From contig NZ_CP036313.1 in the NCBI RefSeq assembly GCF_004319545.1, positions 3,474,501-3,538,500 of the forward strand: a stretch of DNA of 64,000 nt, read 5' to 3'. The notes under the pieces are model-generated. The model searched no databases. It saw nothing but the letters and a program-made list of their open reading frames with translations, and had not been told where the DNA came from. The position numbers and the translations under genes are program-made. Every line of letters starts with the position of its first letter. Within the stretch, counting starts at the first letter, position 1. This DNA is from Desulfobacter hydrogenophilus (GTDB lineage: Bacteria; Desulfobacterota; Desulfobacteria; Desulfobacterales; Desulfobacteraceae). Positions 27,117 to 37,011 of this stretch are shown one piece after another.

Positions 27117-28388
27117 GGCTGTTTGGCGGGGTGGCCGTCTGCCGTCAAAAAAGTCGCAGGCTTTATAATATTGAAGATCCTTGAGCCAGTGGCCACCGTA
27201 CTTCGGATCTTTGGCCATTCTGGCCGCCAGGTGCCATGGTGCGGAAAGGGCTTCCATGAATGGGCCGCCAAGTTCGGTGGGGTCTCTGAAACATTCCCAA
27301 TCGCAGGCCAGGCAGTACCCTTTAGGATTAATGGCTTTGACGTTTAAGTTCGGAAACGGGCCTAAATTGTCAGCTCCCCTGTACCCGCATGGGTAGGTGT
27401 TGCCGTCGGTGCAGTTCAGGTAAAAGAAATCAATGCCGCCCCGGCAGCCGTAGGGCGTGTCTGCATTTTTTCCTGAATAGACATTGTAAAGGGTGTGCAG
27501 GCCCGCAAGAGGGGAAAAAATTCTAATCTGAGATCTAAATTTGGGGATGGTGTCTGAAAGTGCCTTGAATAAAAGCGCCTTTTCCGTGTCCGTGAAACAA
27601 ACCACCCGGTCTGCGGACGCCGCGGCATAGACAGCATCCAAGTCTGCTTTATCTGCGCTGTCCTCCATGCTCATGGGGTAGCAGGCATTGGCAATGGTGA
27701 ATCCCATGTTGATCACCTTGCGGTAGAAGTCGGCAAACCCCTGGGCAAAGGCCTGGTAAAAGGGTGAGGCTTCCGGGGCTGTAATGTCTTTTAGGGTTGG
27801 TGATGCAAGGGCCCGGGTGATCTGGGTAACATTGCGGTTCAGCCCAAGATTCACGGAAGGGAAAATCCCTGCATCATGGAAAATGGGTAATGCCTTTTCC
27901 ATGCCCCGGGCAACGCCGTTAAATCCGCGCATTTGCTCATGGATTTGTGGGACGGAGGAATCCAGGCTGATCCAGAAGTTGCGCAATGGGGTATTTGCAA
28001 GTTCATCAGCAATGGCCTTTACCTTGTCTTTGAAGCCGGGTTTGTCATGATCGGCAAAAAAAAATCCGTTGGAGCCGGTGCGAATATAGGGAATCCCTGC
28101 TTTTCCGGCGTGCCGGATGAGTTCGGGCAGATCCTTGCGCAACAGCATGGGTTCGCCACCGGTGAAGGAGATGGCCTGGAATCCCTTTTTGCCTGCCGCA
28201 TCAATGATCTCTTTGAGCTGGTCATTGGAGAGCCGGGTTCTGTTAAATATATTGGTTTTGCGCATGCCGCACTGGGGACAGGTGGCGTTGCAGCGGTCCG
28301 TGATCTGGATAACAAGCTGTCCGGGCATACGGCCTTTAAGCATCCGTGCGGCGGTTTTCAATCCTGATTGTATAGGAGGCATGATCAT
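27102..28388 (-). CDS. Radical SAM protein
   Basis: A 428-residue enzyme. C33, C37 and C40 in DRCNATCPQC form the CxxxCxxC site of the SAM-binding 4Fe-4S cluster. SFTGGEPMLL follows in the barrel. Further cysteines near the C-terminus (YPCGYRG and CLACDWEC) suggest an auxiliary cluster of the SPASM/twitch kind. The ATG overlaps the stop of the upstream PHP-glycosyltransferase gene by four bases (ATGA), so both are co-translated. The substrate is unknown; a role in making or modifying a glycolipid or glycan is an inference from the partner. Confidence 0.88.
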   Translation of the reverse strand: MIMPPIQSGLKTAARMLKGRMPGQLVIQITDRCNATCPQCGMRKTNIFNRTRLSNDQLKEIIDAAGKKGFQAISFTGGEPMLLRKDLPELIRHAGKAGIPYIRTGSNGFFFADHDKPGFKDKVKAIADELANTPLRNFWISLDSSVPQIHEQMRGFNGVARGMEKALPIFHDAGIFPSVNLGLNRNVTQITRALASPTLKDITAPEASPFYQAFAQGFADFYRKVINMGFTIANACYPMSMEDSADKADLDAVYAAASADRVVCFTDTEKALLFKALSDTIPKFRSQIRIFSPLAGLHTLYNVYSGKNADTPYGCRGGIDFFYLNCTDGNTYPCGYRGADNLGPFPNLNVKAINPKGYCLACDWECFRDPTELGGPFMEALSAPWHLAARMAKDPKYGGHWLKDLQYYKACDFFDGRRPPRQTALNRF

Positions 28389-30874
28389 ACGGCCTTTGAA
28401 AATTTTTCCACAGACGCCGGGGTATCCATCTTTTTGTAGAATTTCCAGGATTGTATAAATGCGTTTTCAAAGGATCTGTCTTCCATGTATTCCCGGGCCC
28501 GCTGGGACATTTGACTGCGCAACCCGGGCTTGATTATAAGTTCCTGCATGGCCGATAAAAGGGCTGTACCATCGTCACTTTTAACGATAATTCCGGTCTC
28601 ACGATCCAGCATGTTTTCGCAGGGACCGCCCAGGTCCGACACGATGACGGGAAGGCCCGAAGCCTGGGCTTCCAACACCACATTGCCAAAGGTGTCCGTG
28701 GTGGAGGGGAATACAAAAAGATCTGCTGACGCATATACCCGGCACAAGGGCTCACCGGAAAGATAACCGGTAAAGGTCACGGGATAATCTTTGAGCATGC
28801 TTTTCATTTCATCGGCATAGGGACCGTCTCCCACGACAGTGAGGTGCACCTTGTTACTGGTCGTACAAAGCGTTTTGAATGCATCCACCAGAAGCGGCAG
28901 GTTTTTTTCCTTGGAGACCCGGCCCACATAAAGAAATTTCAACGCATCTTCATTAACCCCGAAATTGGAAGTCAGGATGTCGCAGTGTTTTGAGGGATGA
29001 AAGATTTCCGTGTTGATGCCCCGGGGCATGATGCGAATTTTTTCGGCCTTAATGCCCCGCTCCGTGAGCTCGTCAAAGGAATTCTGACTGGAAACATAAA
29101 TCTGATCCATCTGGTCGTAATACCAAATCATGAATTTCCAGGTGAGCCCTTCGATAAAATCATCCCCGGTCAGATACTGGGCATATTGGGGAAACTGGGT
29201 ATGGTAGGTGGCGGTCAAAGGCCGCTTCAGGAGCTTTGCAATGGCCAGGGCTGCCAGGCCAATGGGGCCGGGTGTGGCGGAGTGGATATGGGTGAACCCC
29301 TGGTGGTAGCAATAATTCAGCATCTCCAGAAACGGTGGGTAATACATTTTTTGTTCCGTATATTCCGGGATTTCATAAACGCCCATGGGTGTGAAGTTTT
29401 TCACCCCGTCCCCTGTTTGTTCAGCCTGGGCATCACAGGTAATGATGGTCAGATGTTTGTCGTTTTTTAATGCGGCCTGTACCTGTTGTTGAAGGGTCTG
29501 GGCCACACCGTTGACATCGTAAAAAGTGTCTGTGAAATGCCCGAGCTTGACCTTGGATTTGGGTGTCTTCATCCCGTTTCTGTATCCGGCAAACCGGTTA
29601 AGGACTGCTGTATTAATTTCATTGTCCTTGGCAAAATGGACAAAGGCCACAAAGTAAGGGGCTAAAAGAGAGTAAAGTCCGCCCACGGAACCAATGGTCT
29701 GGAATATGTTGAACAGGTTGGCCCCGGAGGCCTGGCCAAGCAAAAGGTCGCCTGTGTGGGACAACACTTTGTTTGAAAGTTGGTTGACAAAATCAAACCA
29801 TAATTTTTCCCTGTGCTGTTCCTGCTTTTCCAGGGACGCGCCAAGGCGTATTTTTTTTGACTGGGCCCTGGCAATATTCATCAGGTCCGGATTTTCCGCA
29901 AATAGGCGTTCGGTCTCCTTTCTGATCAGATTTTTCATGGAAGCGGATTTGGTATTATCCCGGCAGTTTTTACGTTTGCTTAGAAAGGAGTAAAATCGCG
30001 ACATAATCCCGTTATCCACTCTGGACACCGGCATCAGGGACTGGTCAAGAAATTTGAGCAGCTGGTCTTTGCCTGTGTGGCGCCCAAGGTTGAACCGGTT
30101 GGCGTAAAACTGATAGGCAATACCGTAGAGGTTATGGGCCATGGTCTGGGGCGTGGACGGATCAGACACGGCCCGGGATTTGCCGTTGAGGATGCCGGCC
30201 ATAAAAGCGTCAAGATTTGTTGCATTATCTACAGCCGTGAAGGTTCTGGCGATATTTAAGCCGGAGTGGTCATCAGAGCCGCCGGTGAGGTTTTTTTTCC
30301 ATGGTGTATCGAACAGGGGCTGGTAATCATAAAGGTTGGACAGTCGTTCAATGTCCATGGGAGTGAGTTTTCTGAGCACCTGGGTAAGAATCTGATTTTG
30401 TCTTTCGTTTCTGGCACCGTTGAGTTCAAAGTTTTTAAACAGCAAAAGCATCTGTTCAAAATGGTTGATGGTCAGTCGGTCATTCACGCTGTAGAGGGGA
30501 TGAGCAATGATATTGATGATGTTTTCATCATTCAGATAAGCCACCAGATCAAAGATGTTTGTTCGAATTTTTTGGACTTCATCATGCTGGGCTTCGGTGA
30601 TGTTCTGGGCCAGCACATGCATCTTGCACCCGTCTTCGGGAAAATAGGAGGTGATCTCCTCGGAGATATAGGTGTCCGGCAGATGGGCAATTTCAAGGGC
30701 ACCTTCAATGGTGTTATGGTCGGATATGGTCACAAGGGACATACCCTTTGCCTTGGCAGTATTATATACCAGCATGGGGTCCGTGAAACTTTCAGGACAG
30801 CTGATTTTCTGCAGGACCCACTGGGACGGTCGCTTGGAAAACTTGGAGTGCACATGAAGATCTATTTTCATCAT
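28385..30874 (-). CDS. PHP-domain / family 4 glycosyltransferase fusion
   Basis: An 829-residue two-part protein. The N-terminus is a PHP phosphoesterase domain: KIDLHVHSKFSKR with the HxH motif at 7-9, SDHNTIEGA, IIAHPLY and GGSDDHSG, so the metal ligands are mostly present. From about residue 440 a GT-B glycosyltransferase begins (LGHFTDTFYDVNGVAQTLQQ). It carries YVGRVSKEKNLPLLVDAF and the EX7E-type stretch TDTFGNVVLEAQASGLPVIV. The first half could remove a phosphate or act on a sugar phosphate. It is the first gene of the two-gene operon with the radical SAM protein. A decayed PHP domain is less likely since its motifs are intact. Confidence 0.88.
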   Translation of the reverse strand: MMKIDLHVHSKFSKRPSQWVLQKISCPESFTDPMLVYNTAKAKGMSLVTISDHNTIEGALEIAHLPDTYISEEITSYFPEDGCKMHVLAQNITEAQHDEVQKIRTNIFDLVAYLNDENIINIIAHPLYSVNDRLTINHFEQMLLLFKNFELNGARNERQNQILTQVLRKLTPMDIERLSNLYDYQPLFDTPWKKNLTGGSDDHSGLNIARTFTAVDNATNLDAFMAGILNGKSRAVSDPSTPQTMAHNLYGIAYQFYANRFNLGRHTGKDQLLKFLDQSLMPVSRVDNGIMSRFYSFLSKRKNCRDNTKSASMKNLIRKETERLFAENPDLMNIARAQSKKIRLGASLEKQEQHREKLWFDFVNQLSNKVLSHTGDLLLGQASGANLFNIFQTIGSVGGLYSLLAPYFVAFVHFAKDNEINTAVLNRFAGYRNGMKTPKSKVKLGHFTDTFYDVNGVAQTLQQQVQAALKNDKHLTIITCDAQAEQTGDGVKNFTPMGVYEIPEYTEQKMYYPPFLEMLNYCYHQGFTHIHSATPGPIGLAALAIAKLLKRPLTATYHTQFPQYAQYLTGDDFIEGLTWKFMIWYYDQMDQIYVSSQNSFDELTERGIKAEKIRIMPRGINTEIFHPSKHCDILTSNFGVNEDALKFLYVGRVSKEKNLPLLVDAFKTLCTTSNKVHLTVVGDGPYADEMKSMLKDYPVTFTGYLSGEPLCRVYASADLFVFPSTTDTFGNVVLEAQASGLPVIVSDLGGPCENMLDRETGIIVKSDDGTALLSAMQELIIKPGLRSQMSQRAREYMEDRSFENAFIQSWKFYKKMDTPASVEKFSKAV

Positions 30875-31411
30875 TTTCTATCCTTATTAAATAGATGAAC
30901 ATCTTGTTAATCACGCAATTTACGCAAATTGTGTTACATGCCTGTGAAGACTGGACTAGAAAAATGTGAAAAAATGACGAGGATATTTTAATTTAGGGAT
31001 CAAGACCCGCAGATGAGATATGGTAAAGGAACTTGCATCGAACTTTGATGGCGTCTGACCAGGGAGAAGGCATACCTTTAGGAATGGGACCGAAATAATT
31101 TCACTTGGGAGCGCGGGCGTCCCGCCTGCTTTCCTGCGGGCGGGACGCCCGCACTCCCGGATAGAGCAAAATGGGCAAGTTATTTAGGACATATTCCTGA
31201 GTATGTCGAGCATCTGGCCAGGCGCATAACTCAGTTGAAATGAACTTTGGGCCCAAGTTCAAAATAAAACTTTCCATATGGTTTGCCTTTTCATCCGTCT
31301 TCTTCGTTGTGTCAATGGGTACATATGTTTAATATGCTCCCATTGACACGCCTTAAATACGAACGAAAATTCTAAACTATATTTTGGACTATTTTATTTC
31401 GATCATGGGCC
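30875..31411. other. Intergenic region with two strong palindromes
   Basis: A 537-base spacer without a credible gene. It contains the GC-rich palindrome at 31107-31158 and the 11-base-arm hairpin GTGTCAATGGG/CCCATTGACAC at 31309-31349 (63 bases past the pyruvate carboxylase stop; possible terminator). Confidence 0.5.
31107..31158. repeat. GC-rich REP-like palindrome
   Basis: GGGAGCGCGGGCGTCCCGCC and its near-exact reverse complement enclose a loop of about 6 bases. GC content is far above the surroundings. Such elements are typical of interspersed REP/BIME-type repeats. No second copy was seen in this window. Confidence 0.75.
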
Positions 31412-34400
31412 TTAACAGAGTTTTTGTCCACAGATCGAACAGAATTTCTGGTGATCGATATCAATGGGACATTTACAGTTCACACAGGTATCCGATATGG
31501 GTGAAAGCTCCACGAGAAGTTCACCGTTGACAACCGGGACCATCTTTTTGGTTTCCAGGTAATTGGCTGTTTTCAGAACTCGTTTGACAATGCCGTCAAC
31601 CGGTGAAAGAACGGCTTTTTCCTGCTTCATGATAGAGATATTGAAAAGCTCTTGGCCTTTCTGGATGACGTCCCCTTCATTGGCATACATGACCCACAGA
31701 TCCCCGTTGCTCGGCGCCGCAATATGACAAATATTGCAGACATCACACATTTCGATGGATTCGAATCCTTTGCCGGTGGGCTCACTGACCTTAACTTTGT
31801 AAATAAAAACTTCCGAATCGAAAAGGTAACGGACCACGCAGTGTCCGGTTGCTTTGGGAGGGGAAATATCCAGAATGATCATCTCATGGGGTTTGCCGGT
31901 GCTGTCCGTAAATTCTTTTTCAACACCGACTTCCAGACCTTCAAACCAGACATCCACCGGAATGTTGTTCGGATTGCTGAATTTTGCCGTGAACTCGAAG
32001 GTTTTCAGTGCATCTCCGGGATGATTCAGGTATAGAACAAATTCTTCCTCGGTGGGTTCCCGGTGAATCAGATCTTTGAGTTTGATACGTTCTGCCTTAA
32101 GATCAATATCTTCCAGCGTATTCAACGGTGATTCCGTTGTCCGACCGGCAATGGCCTCCTGATAATTTTCGCCGAATGCGCTTTCATAAACCCAGTCCGG
32201 CGGGAAACCCAGCGGCAGTTTACCGAAATGGCCCTGCAGCAGATTCTGGAAGGCGTCATTGCTGTCGCGGTACAGTTCTAGTCGTGCCGCCTTGATTTCA
32301 CTGGGCAGATCTCTTTCAGGGATGGTATTGACGGCTTTGAGGGTATCCAGCAGACGCTGAACCGCTTTTTCACCGCCGCGCTGATAAGCTCCGGTGACAG
32401 CCAGGAATGCGGTATTCCAGGTGATTTGAGAGCCCGGTGTCACATCATGATAACGCGTGATTTTGCGTGTTCCTTTCAAAAATTCCAGCATATGCGGCAG
32501 AAGATGGATATACCCCTGTTTCATGGCACCTTCCTGGGAAGAAGAGGTCGCGCCGCCCGGCATGCCGTGTTCGACGACATCATAATCAATGCCTTTGAAA
32601 TAGGGCGAACAGTAGCGGTCATAGTACGGCATGATTTGTTTGAGCATGAAGTTGCAGGAACGGATCATGTCTTTATTCAGGTTGGTTTTAAGGCCGAGTT
32701 CCTCTTCGATGTAGGCTGCTGTCGAAAGAACATCTCCCTGGCCATACCAGCGGACGGATGAGCCGATTCCGGTGTCCACGATGTTGGCGCCGGCTTGGGC
32801 CGCCGCACCCACGGCCGGAACAAACAATCCGTCGGTATAATGACGATGGTAATGCATGATAAGTTCAGGATATTTTTTGCGAATTGCGCCCACAAGTTCC
32901 CGGATAAATCTGGGCGGGCATACACCGGCCATGTCCTTGAGACCCAATATCATCGTGCGAAGCGCTTTATTCTTTGTCAGGCCGGAAACTGCGGCGACCA
33001 TCGACAAAATTTCATCAGTCACCGACAGATAATGATTTACGTCGAAACCCTCTGCAAAAGAAAGGGAAATGGCAGGCTCGAAAATATTGGTTTTGGAATC
33101 CATGGCCACTTCGGCAAAGGGGCGCATATTTTCAATGTGATTTAAAAAATCAAAGCAGCGAATCACATCATAATGCGCGCAGATCATTTCACCGGTCTTA
33201 CGCATTAGATTGCGCGGCTGGGGTTTGTATCCCAGTATATTGGTGGAGCGGACCAGAATCTGCTTGAGCGTTTGGGGTGCAAATTCATTCCACTCTGCGG
33301 CTTCGGTAAACGGGTAGGTCATGTTGGCCAGCATCGCCACATGGAAATGGGCACCCCCGCCGTTTTCCATGGAGAAGAAACCGCATTTATCCAGATAGGG
33401 TCCGACCAGCCTGTCCTCGGCCAGGCGGAAGCGGTTTCCACTGTTGGACTGGGTCATGTCACGGGTCGTTGTATCCGTAAAATGAATATAACCGCTGTCC
33501 CGAACGAAATCCAGAATATCCTGGCAGTCTCCACTAGGATACGGATGGACAAAGTTGTTGTGCCCTTTAGGGGGAAAAACCGGATTGAAAGGCCCGACCC
33601 GTTTGTCATCCCGCCCGCGGTATTCGCTTAACTGGACAAACTCGTTATATCCCTTGGCCGAAATTTCAGCCACCAGACGGGACAGCCTGACGGTTTCCGG
33701 TGCCTGATCAACATATTTCATCAGTTCCGGTGTTTTTTCAATGAAGTTGGTATCATACATACCTGAATTGAAAAGCGGATGCTCGAGAATCTGACGATGA
33801 AATGGGATGGTCGTCTTCACTCCGCCGATATGATACTCACGCAGGGCGCGCCGCATAACCTTGACGCATTTGTTCCAGCTGCGGCCAAAAGCCATCAGCA
33901 GGGTCGCGGCCGAGTCATACTGGGATGGAAATTGGTATCCTGTACTGATACAGGTATTGAGCCGGACACCGGTACCGCCCGGCGGTGCATGCCGCGTTAT
34001 GAGACCGGCATTGGGTGAAAAATTGTTCTGGGGATCTTCACAGTTGATTCTGACCTGCATAGCATGCTGGTAGGGTTTAGTCTCTTCTTGGTTGAAACTG
34101 AGCGTCGCACCAAAGGCAATTGCGATCTGTTCAGCCACAAGGTCCACACCGTAGCGGCATTCCGTAATTCCGTGTTCGACCTGAAGCCGTGTGTTGACCT
34201 CAATGAGGTAGGGCGTTCCATCCATATCCACGAGAAATTCAACCGTTGCCAGAGAATAGTAATTTACATGCTTGATCAGTTTGATCGAATACTCTTTGAG
34301 TTTGCAGCGAAGTTCTTCGGTCATGCCCGGCCAGGGGGAAGGGGTCATTTCGACCAGTTTCTGATGGTTTCTTTGAACCGTGCAGTCCCTTTCATCAAAA

Positions 34401-35098
34401 GCAAAAACATTGCCGTGCTGATCGGCGGCAATCTGAATTTCAATATGACGCACGTTGGTCAGCAGTCTTTCCATGAACAGCTTGGGATTGCCGAAAGACG
34501 CCTGGGCAAATGTCGATGCTTTGACAAAAGCGGATTCGAATTCTTCTTCGGAATACACTTCGTAGATTCCCCGGCCACCACCGCCGCCTTCAGCTTTGAG
34601 CATGATCGGATAACCGATTTTTGGAGCAAAGGCACGGGCCTCTTCCAGTGTGACGGCATCTTCCGTCCCGGGGATGACCGGAACACCCAGTTCCGTGGCC
34701 AGTTTACGCACGGCAACTTTGTTGCCCAGACGTCGCATGGCATCATGCGCCGGACCGATAAAAGGAATACCGGCTTCTTCACATTTCAGCGGAAAGTCGG
34801 CATCCTCCGCTGCAAATCCCCAACCGGGGTGAATGGCAATAACACCTCGTCTTTTAGCTTTTTCAATAATCCGGTCAATATCCAGATAAGACGTAGGATC
34901 TTCCCCTAACAGCATCAGTTCTTGAGCACTGCCGGTAGACGGGGACGTTTTATCGACATCAGTTGCAGTCATGATTGAGATGGCTTCCATCTCCGAGATT
35001 GAACGGCAGAGTCGACGGGCAGGAATACCCCGGTTTGCAACGAGAATGGGTTTCCCCTTATTTTCAGCCAGAACTTGTTCAAGGGTTTTTGGTTTCAT
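31412..35098 (-). CDS. pyc: Pyruvate carboxylase with C-terminal zinc ribbon
   Basis: Biotin-dependent carboxylation of pyruvate to oxaloacetate. The 1228-residue protein has the order biotin carboxylase (about 10-460; ATP-grasp loop EGGGGGRGIY, then ERDCTVQRNHQKL), carboxyltransferase TIM barrel (about 540-840; FTDTTTRDMTQS) and a biotinyl domain with the target lysine K1158 in IMKQEKAV. That motif is MKQE rather than the usual MKME. Beyond residue 1200 there is an extra zinc ribbon with cysteines at 1205, 1208, 1210, 1220, 1223 and 1228. Standard pyruvate carboxylases end without it. The ATG at 35098 is kept, although GGAG is rather far upstream. The biotin ligase gene follows upstream on the same strand. 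Confidence 0.9.
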   Translation of the reverse strand: MKPKTLEQVLAENKGKPILVANRGIPARRLCRSISEMEAISIMTATDVDKTSPSTGSAQELMLLGEDPTSYLDIDRIIEKAKRRGVIAIHPGWGFAAEDADFPLKCEEAGIPFIGPAHDAMRRLGNKVAVRKLATELGVPVIPGTEDAVTLEEARAFAPKIGYPIMLKAEGGGGGRGIYEVYSEEEFESAFVKASTFAQASFGNPKLFMERLLTNVRHIEIQIAADQHGNVFAFDERDCTVQRNHQKLVEMTPSPWPGMTEELRCKLKEYSIKLIKHVNYYSLATVEFLVDMDGTPYLIEVNTRLQVEHGITECRYGVDLVAEQIAIAFGATLSFNQEETKPYQHAMQVRINCEDPQNNFSPNAGLITRHAPPGGTGVRLNTCISTGYQFPSQYDSAATLLMAFGRSWNKCVKVMRRALREYHIGGVKTTIPFHRQILEHPLFNSGMYDTNFIEKTPELMKYVDQAPETVRLSRLVAEISAKGYNEFVQLSEYRGRDDKRVGPFNPVFPPKGHNNFVHPYPSGDCQDILDFVRDSGYIHFTDTTTRDMTQSNSGNRFRLAEDRLVGPYLDKCGFFSMENGGGAHFHVAMLANMTYPFTEAAEWNEFAPQTLKQILVRSTNILGYKPQPRNLMRKTGEMICAHYDVIRCFDFLNHIENMRPFAEVAMDSKTNIFEPAISLSFAEGFDVNHYLSVTDEILSMVAAVSGLTKNKALRTMILGLKDMAGVCPPRFIRELVGAIRKKYPELIMHYHRHYTDGLFVPAVGAAAQAGANIVDTGIGSSVRWYGQGDVLSTAAYIEEELGLKTNLNKDMIRSCNFMLKQIMPYYDRYCSPYFKGIDYDVVEHGMPGGATSSSQEGAMKQGYIHLLPHMLEFLKGTRKITRYHDVTPGSQITWNTAFLAVTGAYQRGGEKAVQRLLDTLKAVNTIPERDLPSEIKAARLELYRDSNDAFQNLLQGHFGKLPLGFPPDWVYESAFGENYQEAIAGRTTESPLNTLEDIDLKAERIKLKDLIHREPTEEEFVLYLNHPGDALKTFEFTAKFSNPNNIPVDVWFEGLEVGVEKEFTDSTGKPHEMIILDISPPKATGHCVVRYLFDSEVFIYKVKVSEPTGKGFESIEMCDVCNICHIAAPSNGDLWVMYANEGDVIQKGQELFNISIMKQEKAVLSPVDGIVKRVLKTANYLETKKMVPVVNGELLVELSPISDTCVNCKCPIDIDHQKFCSICGQKLC

Positions 35099-35240
35099 GA
35101 CTTTTTTGAGTTCTCCCTAATATTTAATACATTTTGGTTAAGTCTTGAAAATTCCAAATATTATACTTCATTTAACTTCGAGGTGAAAGATTAATTCTGC
35201 ATGAGGTTTATGTGAAAGTGCCAATAAGCTGTCAAGCTAT

Positions 35241-35297
35241 CTTTATGTTGTACTGTGGGTATAGTCTGGGCGATAGATCAGGTAAGCCTATGGCTGT
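35241..35297 (-). repeat. Interspersed repeat, copy E
   Basis: On the minus strand it starts AACAGCCATAGGCTTACCTG at the stop codon of birA and continues through ATCTATCG and ACCCACAGTACAACATAAAG. It is the most diverged of the five copies. Confidence 0.6.
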
Positions 35298-36205
35298 TAT
35301 TCAACCGTTAAAATTCTTCCGGAATGGAGGACCTCTGTTTTGGCATTTTTTTTTATCAGTAGCCCGCCATTTTCAGCAATGCCGATAATGATTGCCGAAC
35401 AAACCCCCTCTCCATTTTTCAGAATATGGACGTGCTTGCCGCGCCATGCCAGACGGTCGGTAAGGAGGTGTATAAATTCGGATGGTTGGATCTGCTTGAT
35501 CAACATCTCGAAACAATGGATGCCTGATTCCACCAGGTGAAACCAGACCTTCAGCGGTGAGATATCAAATCCTTCTTTAGATAGACAGGTCGCCGCCATG
35601 AATGTTTCGGGGCCGGTTGTTCGCAAAGACGGTGCCGAAGCCATATTGATCCCGATTCCGACAATGATTTTTTTATTGCGCTGCTCAATTAAAATACCGC
35701 CGATTTTTCGGTTTTTATATAAAAGATCGTTCGGCCATTTTATCTGGACATCGATACCCAGCAATTCAAGACCTCGGGCGACAATATACGCGGCGACAAG
35801 GGGTAATAAATTTTCCTGATACGCATTGGCACTGTTACTGCCGGAAAATTCGGGCCACACCCAGGATGCATAAAGATTTCCGACGGGTGACACCCAGTTG
35901 CGCCGGAACTGTCCTCTGCCGGCTGTCTGCTCGGTGACGATGACCGAGTCCCAGGTCTGGATTGCCTGGCGGCTCAGAAGATCCCAGGCCGGATCCATGC
36001 TGGAACCGTACTGATCACAGATTAGAATCGTCGGTGTACTCTTCGTTGCGTCAGCGGATGGATACCAGACAGAACCTTGGACTGCCGGGGAAAAGTCCTG
36101 CCGGTGTATATGTTCCCATGGACCGAACGTTTCGATATCTTTCATCCACAGTGGATGCCGCTTTGCAATCTGGTCAGGATGCATCGTCAGTGCAGGGCGC
36201 GTCAT
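35297..36205 (-). CDS. birA: Biotin--[acetyl-CoA-carboxylase] ligase
   Basis: Activates biotin to biotinyl-AMP and attaches it to carboxylase lysines. The 302-residue catalytic protein has TEQTAGRGQFRRNW (variant of the GRGRxGRxW loop) and IKWPNDLLYKNRKIGGILIE. A small C-terminal SH3-like domain includes LAWRGKHVHILKNGEGV. No N-terminal HTH is present, so it is a class I ligase without repressor function. It precedes pyruvate carboxylase, its likely substrate, by 198 bases on the same strand. Confidence 0.92.
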   Translation of the reverse strand: MTRPALTMHPDQIAKRHPLWMKDIETFGPWEHIHRQDFSPAVQGSVWYPSADATKSTPTILICDQYGSSMDPAWDLLSRQAIQTWDSVIVTEQTAGRGQFRRNWVSPVGNLYASWVWPEFSGSNSANAYQENLLPLVAAYIVARGLELLGIDVQIKWPNDLLYKNRKIGGILIEQRNKKIIVGIGINMASAPSLRTTGPETFMAATCLSKEGFDISPLKVWFHLVESGIHCFEMLIKQIQPSEFIHLLTDRLAWRGKHVHILKNGEGVCSAIIIGIAENGGLLIKKNAKTEVLHSGRILTVE

Positions 36206-36301
36206 TTAAACACAAATCCCGCAGAATAAACATAACTTGCTTAAAATATTAAGTTTAAACCTATTTTTGTTAGAAATAAAATTCACTGTTTTTGATAAAA
36301 T

Positions 36302-36895
36302 CTAATAAATTGTACTTTTGGCTTCGGCATACAGCCGTTCAACGGCTTTTTCATTCCATGCATTATGGGCCGCAGGGATTTGGAAGCCATCCGCCTGGAA
36401 CAGCCGTATAACGTCATTGGTGGTAAATTCTTTTTCTTCTTTCAGCCAGATGCTATTTCTGAGCACCAGTCGATAATAATTATCATCTTTGACGGAATTG
36501 TCCAGGCCGCCGTTCTGCTGAATTTCCATGAGCTGTGAGATTTTTTTTTGTTGGCTGTTCATCATGGTCCTGAAAATTCGAACCTGTTCTTTGACCTTGA
36601 ATAGGTCATTTTTGAAGGTGAGAATTTCATTTCTATAGGTTGTGACAAAGTCAACGAATTCGTCTATAAATGCATCCGGAACCTATTCTTTGTGCTGGCC
36701 AGATTCTTGGGGTTCAGATGTGGGGTCGTTCTTTTCGTCAATAATTTCAAACGTCTCTTCAGGCGCTTCGAAGGTTTCTGCTTCAATCTTTTTTAATTTA
36801 TCCAGCCTGCTGTCTGCTCTTTTTTTGGCAAACACTTCAACATTAAGTAATGAAGCTCTCTTTTTTTCATAGCACTGGTTCCTTTTGCATATCAA
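36302..36895 (-). pseudogene. Partition-locus partner protein interrupted by an in-frame amber codon
   Basis: One continuous minus-strand frame of 198 codons is broken only by TAG at 36683-36685. The upstream part (NVEVFAKKRADSRLDKLKKI, then an acidic stretch) and the downstream part (FVDFVTTYRNEILTFKNDLF and the coiled-coil-like NSQQKKISQLMEIQQ) look like one protein. The expected ATG upstream seems also to be out of frame by a small insertion (about 36868). It follows the decayed parA and is read in the same direction, as a ParB-like or accessory factor would be. No known family was recognised. The amber codon, damaged start and broken parA together favour decay. Confidence 0.6.
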
Positions 36896-37011
36896 CCAAT
36901 CCCCGGACAGAAAAGATGATATTTGTTGATTTTATAAAATGGGTTTCACCTGTGGGTAAAAAGCGTGCGCCCAAATATTATTTGCCGCTATCGGTCAAGA
37001 GTAGACAGAAT

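Noticed and set aside
36683..36685. Amber codon as proof of pyrrolysine use
   Set aside because: The neighbouring parA is truncated and frameshifted and the partner's own start looks damaged, so ordinary decay explains it better.
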